NCBI RefSeq assembly: GCF_002895435.1
Contig: NZ_POYJ01000006.1
Coordinates: forward strand, 186,001-250,000
Length of the DNA: 64,000 bases
From: Aquimarina sediminis
GTDB lineage: Bacteria; Bacteroidota; Bacteroidia; Flavobacteriales; Flavobacteriaceae
Direction: 5' to 3'
Of the stretch, positions 55,412-63,306 are shown piece by piece. The position numbers and the translations under genes are program-made. The notes under the pieces are model-generated. The model was not told where the DNA came from, did not search any database, and saw only the letters and a program-made list of their open reading frames with translations. How positions within the stretch are numbered: position 1 is the stretch's first letter; each line of letters opens with the position of its first letter.

Positions 55412-55774
55412 CTATCTATCCATATATTTTTGCCAGGTAACCAAAACGTACTTGTCCTTTATGTCCAGAAATCCATATTCATAACAAAACAAATAGACTT
55501 TATCTTCTTTATTTTTCCAATAATGCGTAAAATATGTAGGATTAAAGCCATTGTTTATTAGCTTTTCTTTTCTAACCGTTGCTAGTCCTGCTTTATTATA
55601 TTCTTTTAAAAGTCTTCGATTGGTTTTTAGGTGTCTATCTATTTTTTGAAACAGACTATCCTCACTTTCCTTATTCTTTTGATAATGATATGAAGATTTA
55701 CAATATGAGGTACAGAATTTTTTGTCTACTCTTCCTTCTAAATCTTTATTGCAATAAAGACATGCTTTAGCCAT
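55412..55774 (-). CDS. zinc-ribbon protein divergent from the recombinase
   Basis: 120 residues. The N-terminus ACLYCNKDLEGRVDKKFCTS then YCKSSYHYQKNK contains four cysteines in a CxxC...CxxxC zinc-ribbon/zinc-finger array (DUF2116-like), followed by a helical region (DSLFQKIDRHLKTNRRLLKEYNKAGL) and an unassigned C-terminus ending YVLVTWQKYMDR. It begins 82 bp from the divergent tyrosine recombinase. The zinc ribbon suggests DNA or protein binding; an accessory or regulatory role in the cassette system is inferred from position only. The plus-strand frame at 55271 is a shadow of this gene. Confidence 0.65.
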   Translation of the reverse strand: MAKACLYCNKDLEGRVDKKFCTSYCKSSYHYQKNKESEDSLFQKIDRHLKTNRRLLKEYNKAGLATVRKEKLINNGFNPTYFTHYWKNKEDKVYLFCYEYGFLDIKDKYVLVTWQKYMDR

Positions 55775-55856
55775 AAGTGTATTACTATACGTTTATTAAA
55801 CGTTTAAATATACGGCTATATTTTTTTATCTATTTGGTCTTTCTCATCTTTAAACA

Positions 55857-56987
55857 GTGGAATCTATTTCTAAACATATTACTTTAAAACATTTATTGAT
55901 TGAGAATCAGAAGATGATTGGGTTACAATTCTATCCTGATAAGGTGATCCATGCCTTGATCAAAGAGCTCCCCAATCCTAGATGGAGTAACGAATTTGGG
56001 ATGGTATACATTACCAACACCAAAGAGAACCTCGGTCAGGTTTTTGAAAAATTTAGAGGCATAGCCTGGATTAATGGGAATTCTTTTTTTAAAGAAAAGG
56101 TAATTCGTAATAATGACCCTATTGATATTAACTGGTATCGCAACAGACCTAAAACCGTTTCTTATAGATATGTCCCCGAAGAATATTTGACAAAGTTAGA
56201 GCTTAAGAGGTATGCCCTAAACACTTGTAAAACCTATATATCTCAATTCGAAAAATTTATTAATCACTATCCTGATCGCCAAATCCATGAATTGTCGGAA
56301 CAAGAAATACGGAGATATCTTCAGCTACTGATCCAACAAAAGCGGTCTAATAGTTATATCAATCAGGCTATCAATAGTATTAAATTCTACTATGAGGTAG
56401 TCATGGGGATGCCCAATAGGCTTTATAGTATCGAAAGACCCAGACAGGAGCAAAAACTTCCTAGTATACTGGCTAAACAAGATATTCTAAGAATGATTGA
56501 TCTTACCAAAAACATAAAACATAAGTGTATTATTAGCCTGTTGTATTCTTCTGGGTTACGTAGAAGTGAACTCCTTAATTTGAAACTCACGGATATTGAT
56601 AGTACTGGCATGCTTATCAAAGTAAGGTATGCTAAAGGAAATAAAGATCGATACACGGTTCTAAACCAAGCTGTTCTTGATACACTTAGGGAGTACTATA
56701 AAGTATACAAACCAAAGTTGTACCTATTCGAAAGTAATGAAGCGGAAAGAAAGTATAGCACTACAAGTGTTTTAAAAGTAGTACACCAGGCTGCTAAAAG
56801 AGCTAAGATTAATCAATCAGTGCATCCACATATGCTAAGGCATAGTTTTGCAACACACCTTTTGGAAGAAGGAGTAGATTTGCGCTATATACAAGTTCTA
56901 TTAGGGCATAACTCTAGTAAAACAACAGAAATTTACACTCATGTTGCCATAAAAAAGTTTAATAACATAAAAGATTTACTAATTTAG
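55857..56987 (+). CDS. tyrosine recombinase of the cassette array (integron-integrase-like, no I2 domain seen)
   Basis: 376 residues from GTG 55857. An unusual N-terminal extension (about 1-105) precedes a SAM-like core-binding domain (ALNTCKTYISQFEKFINHY) and the catalytic domain. The catalytic residues are Arg235 (SGLRRSEL), Lys260 (YAKGNKDR), His325 and Arg328 (HPHMLRHSFATHLLE), His351 (LLGHNSSKTTEIYTH) and Tyr360. Thus the full R-K-H-R-H-Y set is present. I do not see the extra roughly 20-residue segment before HxxR that marks classical IntI. It is followed by an attI-like site and six attC-like palindromes in the same orientation, so a cassette-recombining role is likely. Confidence 0.85.
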   Translation: MESISKHITLKHLLIENQKMIGLQFYPDKVIHALIKELPNPRWSNEFGMVYITNTKENLGQVFEKFRGIAWINGNSFFKEKVIRNNDPIDINWYRNRPKTVSYRYVPEEYLTKLELKRYALNTCKTYISQFEKFINHYPDRQIHELSEQEIRRYLQLLIQQKRSNSYINQAINSIKFYYEVVMGMPNRLYSIERPRQEQKLPSILAKQDILRMIDLTKNIKHKCIISLLYSSGLRRSELLNLKLTDIDSTGMLIKVRYAKGNKDRYTVLNQAVLDTLREYYKVYKPKLYLFESNEAERKYSTTSVLKVVHQAAKRAKINQSVHPHMLRHSFATHLLEEGVDLRYIQVLLGHNSSKTTEIYTHVAIKKFNNIKDLLI

Positions 56988-57001
56988 CTATCACATAATA
57001 G

Positions 57002-57040
57002 AAATATAGTTACCACAGTAACTATATTTAATTGTTAGCG
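57002..57040 (+). other. candidate attI site with 12-bp hairpin
   Basis: AAATATAGTTAC (57002-57013) and GTAACTATATTT (57018-57029) form a perfect stem with a 4-base loop; GTTAGCG (57034-57040) then begins the first cassette. The hairpin may also terminate the recombinase gene (TAG at 56985-56987). GTTAGCGATCAT here equals the start of the cassette at 62364. Confidence 0.5.
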
Positions 57041-57052
57041 ATCATATAAAAG

Positions 57053-57397
57053 ATGAAAAGATTTGAAACCGAAAAGATGATCCACTTTCTCTACCGGATG
57101 TCTATGTACGTGGGTGATGTGACTAGAGACAACATTGTTTCTTTTATGCATGGCGCTGATTTCGGTAAAAGGAATGAGCCACATTGGACGAAATTGCTAA
57201 GTGAATTTATCGTAATCGAATATAAAATTGAAGAACGAGCAATGGGTTGGCCTTATCAAGTTGAGTTATTAAGTAAACAGGAAGGAATTGAATGGAATGA
57301 AGGTTTTAAGAAACTGATGCTTGAAATGATTAGTAAATCTGATCAAATACCATTTACTAAGAAAATGCAGAACTGGAATAACGATTTAGAGAACTGA
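57053..57397 (+). CDS. cassette 1 hypothetical protein
   Basis: 114 residues, first gene after the recombinase. No signal peptide; mixed alpha/beta with RMSMYVGDVTRDNIVSFMHG and NEPHWTKLLSEFIVIEYKIEE. No recognised family. Its start is 19 bp after the GTTAGCG core of the candidate attI, as expected for the first gene of an inserted cassette. There is no attC between this and the next gene, so both appear to ride in one cassette. Confidence 0.65.
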   Translation: MKRFETEKMIHFLYRMSMYVGDVTRDNIVSFMHGADFGKRNEPHWTKLLSEFIVIEYKIEERAMGWPYQVELLSKQEGIEWNEGFKKLMLEMISKSDQIPFTKKMQNWNNDLEN

Positions 57398-57463
57398 AAA
57401 TTAAATACGATGTTTAACTCAACTTGTATAATTAAAAAAATGGTGAATTAACTTGATGAAACA

Positions 57464-57691
57464 ATGAGTAGATCGAAACAGAAAACTAAAATTCACGGAA
57501 ATACAACGGCTAAATCTGAAAAAGAAAACAAGCAAAACGCAAATAGAAAATTTAGACGAATTGTTAAACAAAAAGTAAAACTGAATAAAGAGAGTTTACC
57601 CGAACTAAGGGAAGTCTCAAATGTTTGGTGTTTTGATAAGGATGGGAAAAGATATAATTCGGAGATGACTGAAAAAGATTTTCGAAAATGA
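57464..57691 (+). CDS. cassette 1 small basic protein
   Basis: 75 residues, strongly Lys/Arg-rich (MSRSKQKTKIHGNTTAKSEK, then KFRRIVKQKVKLNK), with a C-terminal VSNVWCFDKDGKRYNSE. Likely nucleic-acid binding by charge; no family recognised. It is the second gene of cassette 1 and is followed at 57700 by an attC-like site. Confidence 0.6.
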   Translation: MSRSKQKTKIHGNTTAKSEKENKQNANRKFRRIVKQKVKLNKESLPELREVSNVWCFDKDGKRYNSEMTEKDFRK

Positions 57692-57699
57692 AACGATAC

Positions 57700-57868
57700 G
57701 CTAACACTATATATGTGATCATAGCAGTTACGTGATTAATCGAGTGGTTATTGTATTTTGGTAAGGCGCAATACTTGCAGAAAGTAAAAGCTAGCAACCA
57801 ATGCGCAAGAAAAATCGAAAAGCAAGGTAACATTTTGCCCTGCTACGACACATATATTAAACGTTAGC
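57700..57868 (+). repeat. attC-like site 1
   Basis: R'' GCTAAC (57700-57705) with L'' CTATATATGTG pairs imperfectly with L' ACACATATATTA and R' GTTAGC (57863-57868). The middle is long (about 130 bases). Its left 64 bases recur almost unchanged at 59482. Confidence 0.7.
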
Positions 57869-57877
57869 TACAATTGA

Positions 57878-58615
57878 ATGGAAAACCAACTACTTAAACA
57901 ACTTTATTCTACTACAAGCAAACTTGTTAATGACCAAGTTCAACGTGATATTGAGAATTTTGAAAAAGCTGATAAAATAATAATTTGGATTGTCGGTTTT
58001 TCAATTGGAATTTTTATGCTGATTTTGACAAGGAAATCTGAAAACCCAATATTTCTTGAATTGGAATTTGAATTAACTATTATTGCTCTTATTACAGTTG
58101 TTTTAGGTCTACTTTTCAGAATATTTTCATTTTTCACTCAAATGCGACTGAACAGTATTGTTTTTGATTTTGTTTCATTCTCAACTGGATACACCAATGC
58201 ATCTAAAATTCCTATTCCGAAAACAATAACAGAAGTGGATTCACTTGATAATATTATTATTTTTTTAGAAGAGGATTTTGGAATTAAAACACAGAGAATA
58301 GATACTTCTAATTTCTCGGGCGAAAAATTAGCAGAATACAGAATTCTATATAAAAATTACTACGAGTCATTAGCTTCTTCTAATAACATTGAAGAACAAA
58401 TGAAAGAATTTAGCACTCAATTGGCATTTAGATTTGGACTTAATCCAGAAAATGTTATGAATTCTTCTCAAGATGACAGCTCGTTAAAATCAAAAGGGAA
58501 AGGTTATAGAGTTTTATTGAGAATATCTTATTGGTTATTCTTTCTGACTATTATAAATTTTATTGTCGGAATAGGAATTGTAGCATTTAAACTGATAGAA
58601 AACAACTGTAGCTAA
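57878..58615 (+). CDS. cassette 2 membrane protein
   Basis: 245 residues with three membrane segments: IIIWIVGFSIGIFMLIL (about 35-51), LTIIALITVVLGLLFRIF (about 67-87) and ISYWLFFLTIINFIVGIGIV (about 218-239). The middle is cytoplasmic and helical. No recognised family; such small multi-pass proteins are frequent in integron and defence islands and could be effectors, but this is inference. Start is 10 bp after the attC1 core; its stop codon lies inside attC2, typical of cassettes. Confidence 0.65.
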   Translation: MENQLLKQLYSTTSKLVNDQVQRDIENFEKADKIIIWIVGFSIGIFMLILTRKSENPIFLELEFELTIIALITVVLGLLFRIFSFFTQMRLNSIVFDFVSFSTGYTNASKIPIPKTITEVDSLDNIIIFLEEDFGIKTQRIDTSNFSGEKLAEYRILYKNYYESLASSNNIEEQMKEFSTQLAFRFGLNPENVMNSSQDDSSLKSKGKGYRVLLRISYWLFFLTIINFIVGIGIVAFKLIENNCS

Positions 58616-58740
58616 CAACGTATAAAAATAATTGCTATTTTGTACTTAAATAAAGGTAGTTGCGTATTTGCTACATCTGAATTTCCTTCGGAAATTCCTC
58701 GCACGCAAACACGCAACTATTCTTATACAAAACCGTTAGC
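58611..58740 (+). repeat. attC-like site 2
   Basis: R'' GCTAAC (58611-58616) and L'' CGTATAA fold against L' TTATAC and R' GTTAGC (58735-58740). Inside, TAGTTGCGT (58657-58665) pairs perfectly with ACGCAACTA (58711-58719), and GAATTTCC/GGAAATTC (58679-58697) forms an 8-bp central hairpin with loop TTC. Confidence 0.85.
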
Positions 58741-58771
58741 GTTCATACTCAAAAAAGATTAAGATATATTT

Positions 58772-59464
58772 ATGAAACTAAGAACTGAGATCCTAGAGAT
58801 TTCCTTAAAAACCGAAGAATCTATTAATTCATTACTTCTTGTTTATTTAAGAATTGATGATAAATCAAGAACGAAACTCTTTGGAAAAAAAGCAGGAATT
58901 AGTTTCAAAAGCAAAATAGATTTACTTTATGATATAAATGTACTGTCAAAAGAGGAGCATCAAAATATTGAGCTACTTATGAATTTTCGAAACAAATTTC
59001 TTCATGATATATCCTGTGATACATTTATTAATACTCTAACTCATTTTGACAATGGAATTAAAAACAGGTTTTCTAAATTTTTAAGTGAGGGAGAAACGTT
59101 GGATCAAGAAGAATCTTGCCGTACTGCGTTTGGTAAACTATATATAAATAACGCTAAAATTATTGGAGAAAAATTTAAACAAAAGAGACTGCAAGTCGAG
59201 AATAATAGTGATACAATTCAGAGTCTTCTAATAACCAATGAACGGGTGTTCGAAATCTCTTTCAAACTTCTTGATTCTATAATGAAGGAATTAGAGGAAT
59301 CTGAACTGGAAAATCCTAAAATCAGGGTTTTATCTGACAAAATCAGTGAGATCTGTCAAGAATATGGAAAAAAGTTTAGTTCTGACGAAGAATTACAAAA
59401 GTTAAAAGACAAATTACAAGCTACGTTTGAAAATAAAGATAGATTAACAAATCTACTTGGCTAA
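58772..59464 (+). CDS. cassette 3 MltR/HEPN-like protein
   Basis: 230 residues, helical, no signal peptide. ISLKTEESINSLLLVYLRID, FGKKAGISFKSKIDLLYDIN and LMNFRNKFLHDISCDTFINT resemble mannitol-repressor-like (MltR) proteins. The RNKFLH segment is an RX4H motif of HEPN ribonuclease-type domains. The C-terminal half is coiled and charged. A defence or toxin-like role is plausible but not shown. Its start is 30 bp after the attC2 core and a truncated attC follows. Confidence 0.65.
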   Translation: MKLRTEILEISLKTEESINSLLLVYLRIDDKSRTKLFGKKAGISFKSKIDLLYDINVLSKEEHQNIELLMNFRNKFLHDISCDTFINTLTHFDNGIKNRFSKFLSEGETLDQEESCRTAFGKLYINNAKIIGEKFKQKRLQVENNSDTIQSLLITNERVFEISFKLLDSIMKELEESELENPKIRVLSDKISEICQEYGKKFSSDEELQKLKDKLQATFENKDRLTNLLG

Positions 59465-59481
59465 ATAAAAAATGTACGAAA

Positions 59482-59545
59482 CGCTAACACTATATATGTG
59501 ATCATAGCAGCTAAGTGATCAATCGATTGGTTATCGTATTTTTGG
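59482..59545 (+). repeat. truncated attC-like site 3 (left half only)
   Basis: ACGCTAACACTATATATGTG and the next 44 bases match attC1 (57699 onward) with few changes, but the sequence then runs straight into the 59556 gene. L' and R' are missing, so this site should be unable to recombine and the two cassettes are fused. Confidence 0.7.
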
Positions 59546-59555
59546 AAATCAGTCT

Positions 59556-60359
59556 ATGTCAGAAGAATTTAAACAAAAGAAGATAAATCACATATTCCAT
59601 TATACTGGGCAATTTGATTGGTTGAAAAAAATATTAAAAAATGGATTTGCTCCTTCATATTGTGAAGAGACGATTAACAATTCCACGTATTATATTCCAA
59701 TGGTAAGTTTTTGTAATATTCCATTAAAAGATGTGGATAATTATATGCATTATGGAAAATATGGTATCGGAATGAGTATGGAATGGGCTATTAAACATCA
59801 ATTATCACCTGTAATTTATATTCACGAAAATTCTCCTATTAAAGATTTATATGACACAACTTTCAACTTAACAATGGAACAGTTTATTAAAAAAAGTCTA
59901 TTTGATTCTTATAATAAGCATAAAAAAATTACTAATAAAGAATATCCATTAACTGAAGAACAAATATTGAATTTGTATTCAATATCTCAAAAAACGGTTC
60001 AATTTCTAAAGAACTGGAAAACAAAACATAAAGGAAATGAGATAATCACTTACCAAGAAAGAGAATGGAGATTTATTCCTAACTTAAAAAAGGTAGAAGA
60101 ATTAGAAATCATAAAAGAAGATGATGATGAATTCAGTGATTATAAAAATAAGCGAATAAAAAAACCTCATTTACCAGATTATTTGCTACAAATTGAGAAC
60201 ATAACAGACATAAGATATATTACAATTAAAAATGAAAATCAAAGACCAGAGATAATTAAAATACTAGAGAAAAAGTTTGGAGAACCGAATTTAAAAAATT
60301 CAATAATTTCAGGAAAATTAGTAATTCTAACTGAAAACCAACTTCATAATGACTTTTAA
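59556..60359 (+). CDS. cassette 4 AbiGi-like abortive-infection protein
   Basis: 267 residues. Features of the AbiGi family (abortive phage resistance, antitoxin-annotated) are evident: NHIFHYTGQFDWLKKILKNG near the start, YIPMVSFCNIPLKDVDNYMH and YGKYGIGMSMEWAIKHQLSP, then NEIITYQEREWRFIPNLKK. AbiGi usually pairs with AbiGii; no AbiGii is recognised nearby, so it may act alone or be an orphan. Its upstream attC is truncated, so its 5' neighbourhood is a recombination scar. Cytoplasmic. Confidence 0.78.
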   Translation: MSEEFKQKKINHIFHYTGQFDWLKKILKNGFAPSYCEETINNSTYYIPMVSFCNIPLKDVDNYMHYGKYGIGMSMEWAIKHQLSPVIYIHENSPIKDLYDTTFNLTMEQFIKKSLFDSYNKHKKITNKEYPLTEEQILNLYSISQKTVQFLKNWKTKHKGNEIITYQEREWRFIPNLKKVEELEIIKEDDDEFSDYKNKRIKKPHLPDYLLQIENITDIRYITIKNENQRPEIIKILEKKFGEPNLKNSIISGKLVILTENQLHNDF

Positions 60360-60368
60360 AAGCCAGTT

Positions 60369-60498
60369 GCTAACACCGTATATAATTTATTGCTAGTTCT
60401 AGCCTACTTACGAAAATCCTCGCGGATTTTCTATTCGGTTTTTATTTGTTAACTTAGTTGCTTAACCACGCAACAAACCATATACAAACACGTTGGGC
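60369..60498 (+). repeat. attC-like site 4
   Basis: R'' GCTAAC (60369-60374) plus L'' CGTATATA faces L' CATATAC and R' GTTGGGC (60492-60498), the canonical GTTRRRY core. GAAAATCC/GGATTTTC (60412-60431) forms a perfect central hairpin with loop TCGC. Confidence 0.85.
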
Positions 60499-60520
60499 AT
60501 AATTAGAAAAAGGCAAATCA

Positions 60521-61687
60521 TTGATAGATATTGAAAAATATAAACAGAAGGCTTTACAAATTTTAAGCCCGATTAAACCTGCCGATAAAGGTACAAATGC
60601 TGTTAATAATTTCTTATTCAGCGCTAAGAGAAGTGATGCAAGTAGATTATTGCCAGAATACTACTTGATTTTCTTTCTTTTTTCAGATTTGCTTAATTTT
60701 AAAAACCTTGGTCGTTTTGAAAAAATAGCTTGGTCGTTCCCAATTGATTACAAAGGAAAAGCATTCCTTATCGAACACAGGAAATTTGGAGTCGGAGTAT
60801 TTATACAAGATGAAGAGGACCAAGAAATTGCTAAAGAAATCGCTAAGAAAATTTCAGGTGCAGTAAAAAGTATAAGACCTTACTATGATTATATAGCTGA
60901 ACAGGCTGTACAAAATTCTGAATTTAATGTAGTAAACAATAATCGACAATTATTTGAAAGATTTGACTTTTTACTTAATTCATATAAAGTTGAATATCAA
61001 AAATTCTTAGATAATAAAGGTAAAACAGAAAAGAAGGTTGAAAAGTCTGAATTTGGTGAGTTTACTACAGTCACATCCTTGGATTTTGAATTTAAACAAA
61101 GAGCGAATTGGTTAGCGATTTCTTGCATAGAAGCATTCTATAGTTGGACAGAACATTTGTTTATTCATTTAGCCATTATCGGACAAGGTTTGAGTGATGG
61201 AGAAAAGGTTTCCGAATTAATTGGAGCCGAATGGAAAACTAAATTCAAAGCAGCCATACCTTTGAGTTCGTCCAAAGAAGCAGATAGTTTTTACAATGAA
61301 CTAATTACTATACGTAACCAATTGAGAAATTTTGTAGCTCACGGAGCATTTGGAAAAGATGGAAATGCTTTTAGATTTCATTCAAAAACAGGAACTGTAC
61401 CAGTATTAATGAATCATAAGAAGAAAAAAAATAAATTTTCACTACACGGATTTCTTACATTTAAAGAGAAGGAAGTAATTGAACTAATTGAAGAATTTAT
61501 TAAATTCCTTTGGTCAGGAACTACTGCTCCAGCAATGGAATACACTCAAGAATATCAATTACCAACAATTTTAACTCTTTCAGCAAATGGAACTTATGCT
61601 GTGGCTTGTGAGAATATGGATAATATGAAAGAGTTTGCAGATGAGCTAATGAATGAATTTGATGATGCAGCAAATATGGATTGGTAA
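60521..61687 (+). CDS. cassette 5 HEPN-like hypothetical protein
   Basis: 388 residues from TTG 60521, 23 bp after the attC4 core. Helical; no signal peptide. The segment NELITIRNQLRNFVAHGAFG holds an RX4H-type HEPN motif (RNFVAH), and AISCIEAFYSWTEHLFIHLA is a hydrophobic helix pair before it. The overall pattern resembles abortive-infection/HEPN proteins of defence islands, but I cannot name the family. It shares the cassette with an XRE/SymE pair. Start is inferred; no ATG fits well. Confidence 0.55.
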   Translation: MIDIEKYKQKALQILSPIKPADKGTNAVNNFLFSAKRSDASRLLPEYYLIFFLFSDLLNFKNLGRFEKIAWSFPIDYKGKAFLIEHRKFGVGVFIQDEEDQEIAKEIAKKISGAVKSIRPYYDYIAEQAVQNSEFNVVNNNRQLFERFDFLLNSYKVEYQKFLDNKGKTEKKVEKSEFGEFTTVTSLDFEFKQRANWLAISCIEAFYSWTEHLFIHLAIIGQGLSDGEKVSELIGAEWKTKFKAAIPLSSSKEADSFYNELITIRNQLRNFVAHGAFGKDGNAFRFHSKTGTVPVLMNHKKKKNKFSLHGFLTFKEKEVIELIEEFIKFLWSGTTAPAMEYTQEYQLPTILTLSANGTYAVACENMDNMKEFADELMNEFDDAANMDW

Positions 61688-61697
61688 AATCAGTGCA

Positions 61698-61919
61698 TTA
61701 ATTTCGTAGAAGTTCAGAAATAGAAATTTCCAAACCTTCAGCAATTTTAATCAAAGTAAGTAAACGAGGATTTGTTCTACCTTTTTCAATCATATATAAT
61801 TGAGTCCTTCCAATCTCACAATCAAAAGCAAATGACTTTTGGTCAATCTCTTTTTCTTCTCTTAATTGCTTGATTTTAGCCCCTAATTTTTGAAAATATT
61901 TCTCTTCTTTCGTGTTCAC
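61698..61919 (-). CDS. cassette 5 XRE-family antitoxin-like regulator
   Basis: 73 residues. A complete cI/Cro-type HTH: LGAKIKQLREEKEIDQKSFA then CEIGRTQLYMIEKGRTNPRL and IKIAEGLEISISELL. It is the only reverse-strand gene in the array and is divergent from a SymE-like gene across 59 bp, a common toxin-regulator arrangement in Bacteroidota; it probably represses both promoters. It ends 10 bp from the 61687 stop. Confidence 0.85.
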   Translation of the reverse strand: MNTKEEKYFQKLGAKIKQLREEKEIDQKSFAFDCEIGRTQLYMIEKGRTNPRLLTLIKIAEGLEISISELLRN

Positions 61920-61978
61920 TATACCGAATTTCGATAAATTATTTATATATTGTGTTCGGAATAACGAACAAGTCTTTA

Positions 61979-62173
61979 ATGAGTCGATTTAGAAAGCTAA
62001 AAATCTATCAGAAACACCAACCTCGGGAATGGAAATATATTGCTGTTCCTGAAATTCGGCTTCAGGGAAAGTGGCTGAAAGAACTCGGATTTGAAATCGG
62101 AAAAGAAATTGAGATTAAGCAACAAAAGAATAAACTCACTATTACTCTGACTGACAAAAAAGAAGAAAAATAA
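61979..62173 (+). CDS. cassette 5 SymE-like toxin
   Basis: 64 residues from ATG 61979 (an earlier in-frame start at 61952 adds an unrelated leader). FRKLKIYQKHQPREWKYIAV and PEIRLQGKWLKELGFEIGKE match SymE family toxins, which share the AbrB-like fold; in E. coli SymE is an SOS-induced, antisense-controlled toxin. Here control is more likely by the divergent XRE protein. The attC5 R'' begins 5 bp after the stop, as in a cassette. Confidence 0.88.
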   Translation: MSRFRKLKIYQKHQPREWKYIAVPEIRLQGKWLKELGFEIGKEIEIKQQKNKLTITLTDKKEEK

Positions 62174-62177
62174 CTAC

Positions 62178-62370
62178 GCCCAACAAGGTATAAAAAACAT
62201 AGGGCATTTAGTGAGAACTGAAAGGTCTGTGATTGTTTGCAAAGTCGCCAAATATAAAATTTGGCGTTTAAGACAAAAAAGATAAAAGCAAAATATTATA
62301 TTTGGCTAAGTACCAATCCGAAACGTATCGCTTATCAACTGCCCTACGTTTCTTATACTAGACGTTAGCG
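62178..62370 (+). repeat. attC-like site 5
   Basis: R'' GCCCAAC (62178-62184) and L'' GGTATAA pair with L' TTATAC and R' GTTAGCG (62364-62370). AGGGCA (62201) pairs with TGCCCT (62340); CGCCAAAT/ATTTGGCG (62246-62266) is a perfect central hairpin. R'' is the exact complement of the GTTGGGC that opens this cassette. Confidence 0.88.
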
Positions 62371-62386
62371 ATCATTAACCAAAATT

Positions 62387-62779
62387 ATGGGAAGATGGAT
62401 GGAAGCTTTAAACAAAAAGAAAGAAATTGTGTCTGAAATGGCTCCTAACTTTCTTATTCATTGCTCTAGACATTTACCAAAAAATATCAAAAATGAATTT
62501 CCAATACTATTGAATTTGGATCTCCATTCGGATAAATGGATAGACGAATTACAAACCTTTCAATCTGACAAAATATCTGAACTAAAAAAAGAAATCGAAA
62601 GAGTACGCAGAATACTTAACAGAGAAGAGTTTGTTCCAAATGTGAATTCAGAAAAAATATTAAAATTTTGGACGACGGAGGACTACAAATTGAAAGATAT
62701 AAATGATGACATCTATGAGTTAAAATCTTTCTTCAAAAAGTCTATCGAACAAAATTTAGAAGTAAAAATCTATTTATAA
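62387..62779 (+). CDS. cassette 6 hypothetical coiled protein
   Basis: 130 residues, charged, helical (SDKISELKKEIERVRRILNR); ALNKKKEIVSEMAPNFLIHC near the start; no signal peptide. Unknown family. It begins 17 bp after the attC5 core and ends 2 bp before the next gene, so it is co-translated with the membrane protein at 62782; the pair travels as one cassette. Confidence 0.6.
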   Translation: MGRWMEALNKKKEIVSEMAPNFLIHCSRHLPKNIKNEFPILLNLDLHSDKWIDELQTFQSDKISELKKEIERVRRILNREEFVPNVNSEKILKFWTTEDYKLKDINDDIYELKSFFKKSIEQNLEVKIYL

Positions 62780-62781
62780 TT

Positions 62782-63306
62782 ATGGAATTCAAAAGTCACA
62801 TATTAGAATTAAAAATAATTCTAATCTTGATCGCAATTTTAGGGTTAGGATTGACATTTGGAATTGAAACAAAATTGATTAACATAGATTTATCAAGTAT
62901 TTTTATTGTAATTACATCAGTTATTCTTTTAGTTGGTGTATACAGTTATTACGCAATTATGAATAATGATTTTATTCTTAATGATGAGGAAATGTTAATT
63001 ATAAATCGATTCATATTCTTCAAAAGAGAAGAAAAGATTAGATTGGATAGAATAAAAAGAATAATATTTCGAGATGACACTAGTATAAATTTACTTTCTG
63101 GATATAAATGGGTTAGAATTGAGTATTTAACAGATTCAAAATCATTGAAATCTAAAACAGTATATTGCAATGGAATGGAATATGATGCATTTGATGAGAA
63201 TCTTAACTTTCCGACTTTTGACGAGTTTTTCGATGAACTGGAAAGGAGAGGTTTGAATATTAAATGGACAAAAAAACGAACACACAACAAGGTGTATAAA
63301 TCATAA
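62782..63306 (+). CDS. cassette 6 membrane protein with PH-like domain
   Basis: 174 residues. Two membrane segments at the start (ILELKIILILIAILGLGLTF and IFIVITSVILLVGVYSYYAI) are followed by a beta-rich cytoplasmic domain (MLIINRFIFFKREEKIRLDR, IKRIIFRDDTSINLLSGYKW) resembling bacterial PH-like domains. Unknown role. Its stop lies inside attC6. Confidence 0.6.
   Translation: MEFKSHILELKIILILIAILGLGLTFGIETKLINIDLSSIFIVITSVILLVGVYSYYAIMNNDFILNDEEMLIINRFIFFKREEKIRLDRIKRIIFRDDTSINLLSGYKWVRIEYLTDSKSLKSKTVYCNGMEYDAFDENLNFPTFDEFFDELERRGLNIKWTKKRTHNKVYKS

Noticed and set aside
55271..55561. Plus-strand 96-residue frame
   Set aside because: Antisense shadow of the zinc-ribbon gene; no plausible protein features.
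55857..56987. Naming the recombinase intI outright
   Set aside because: The IntI additional domain before HxxR is not visible and the N-terminal extension is atypical; function is inferred from the flanking attC-like sites.
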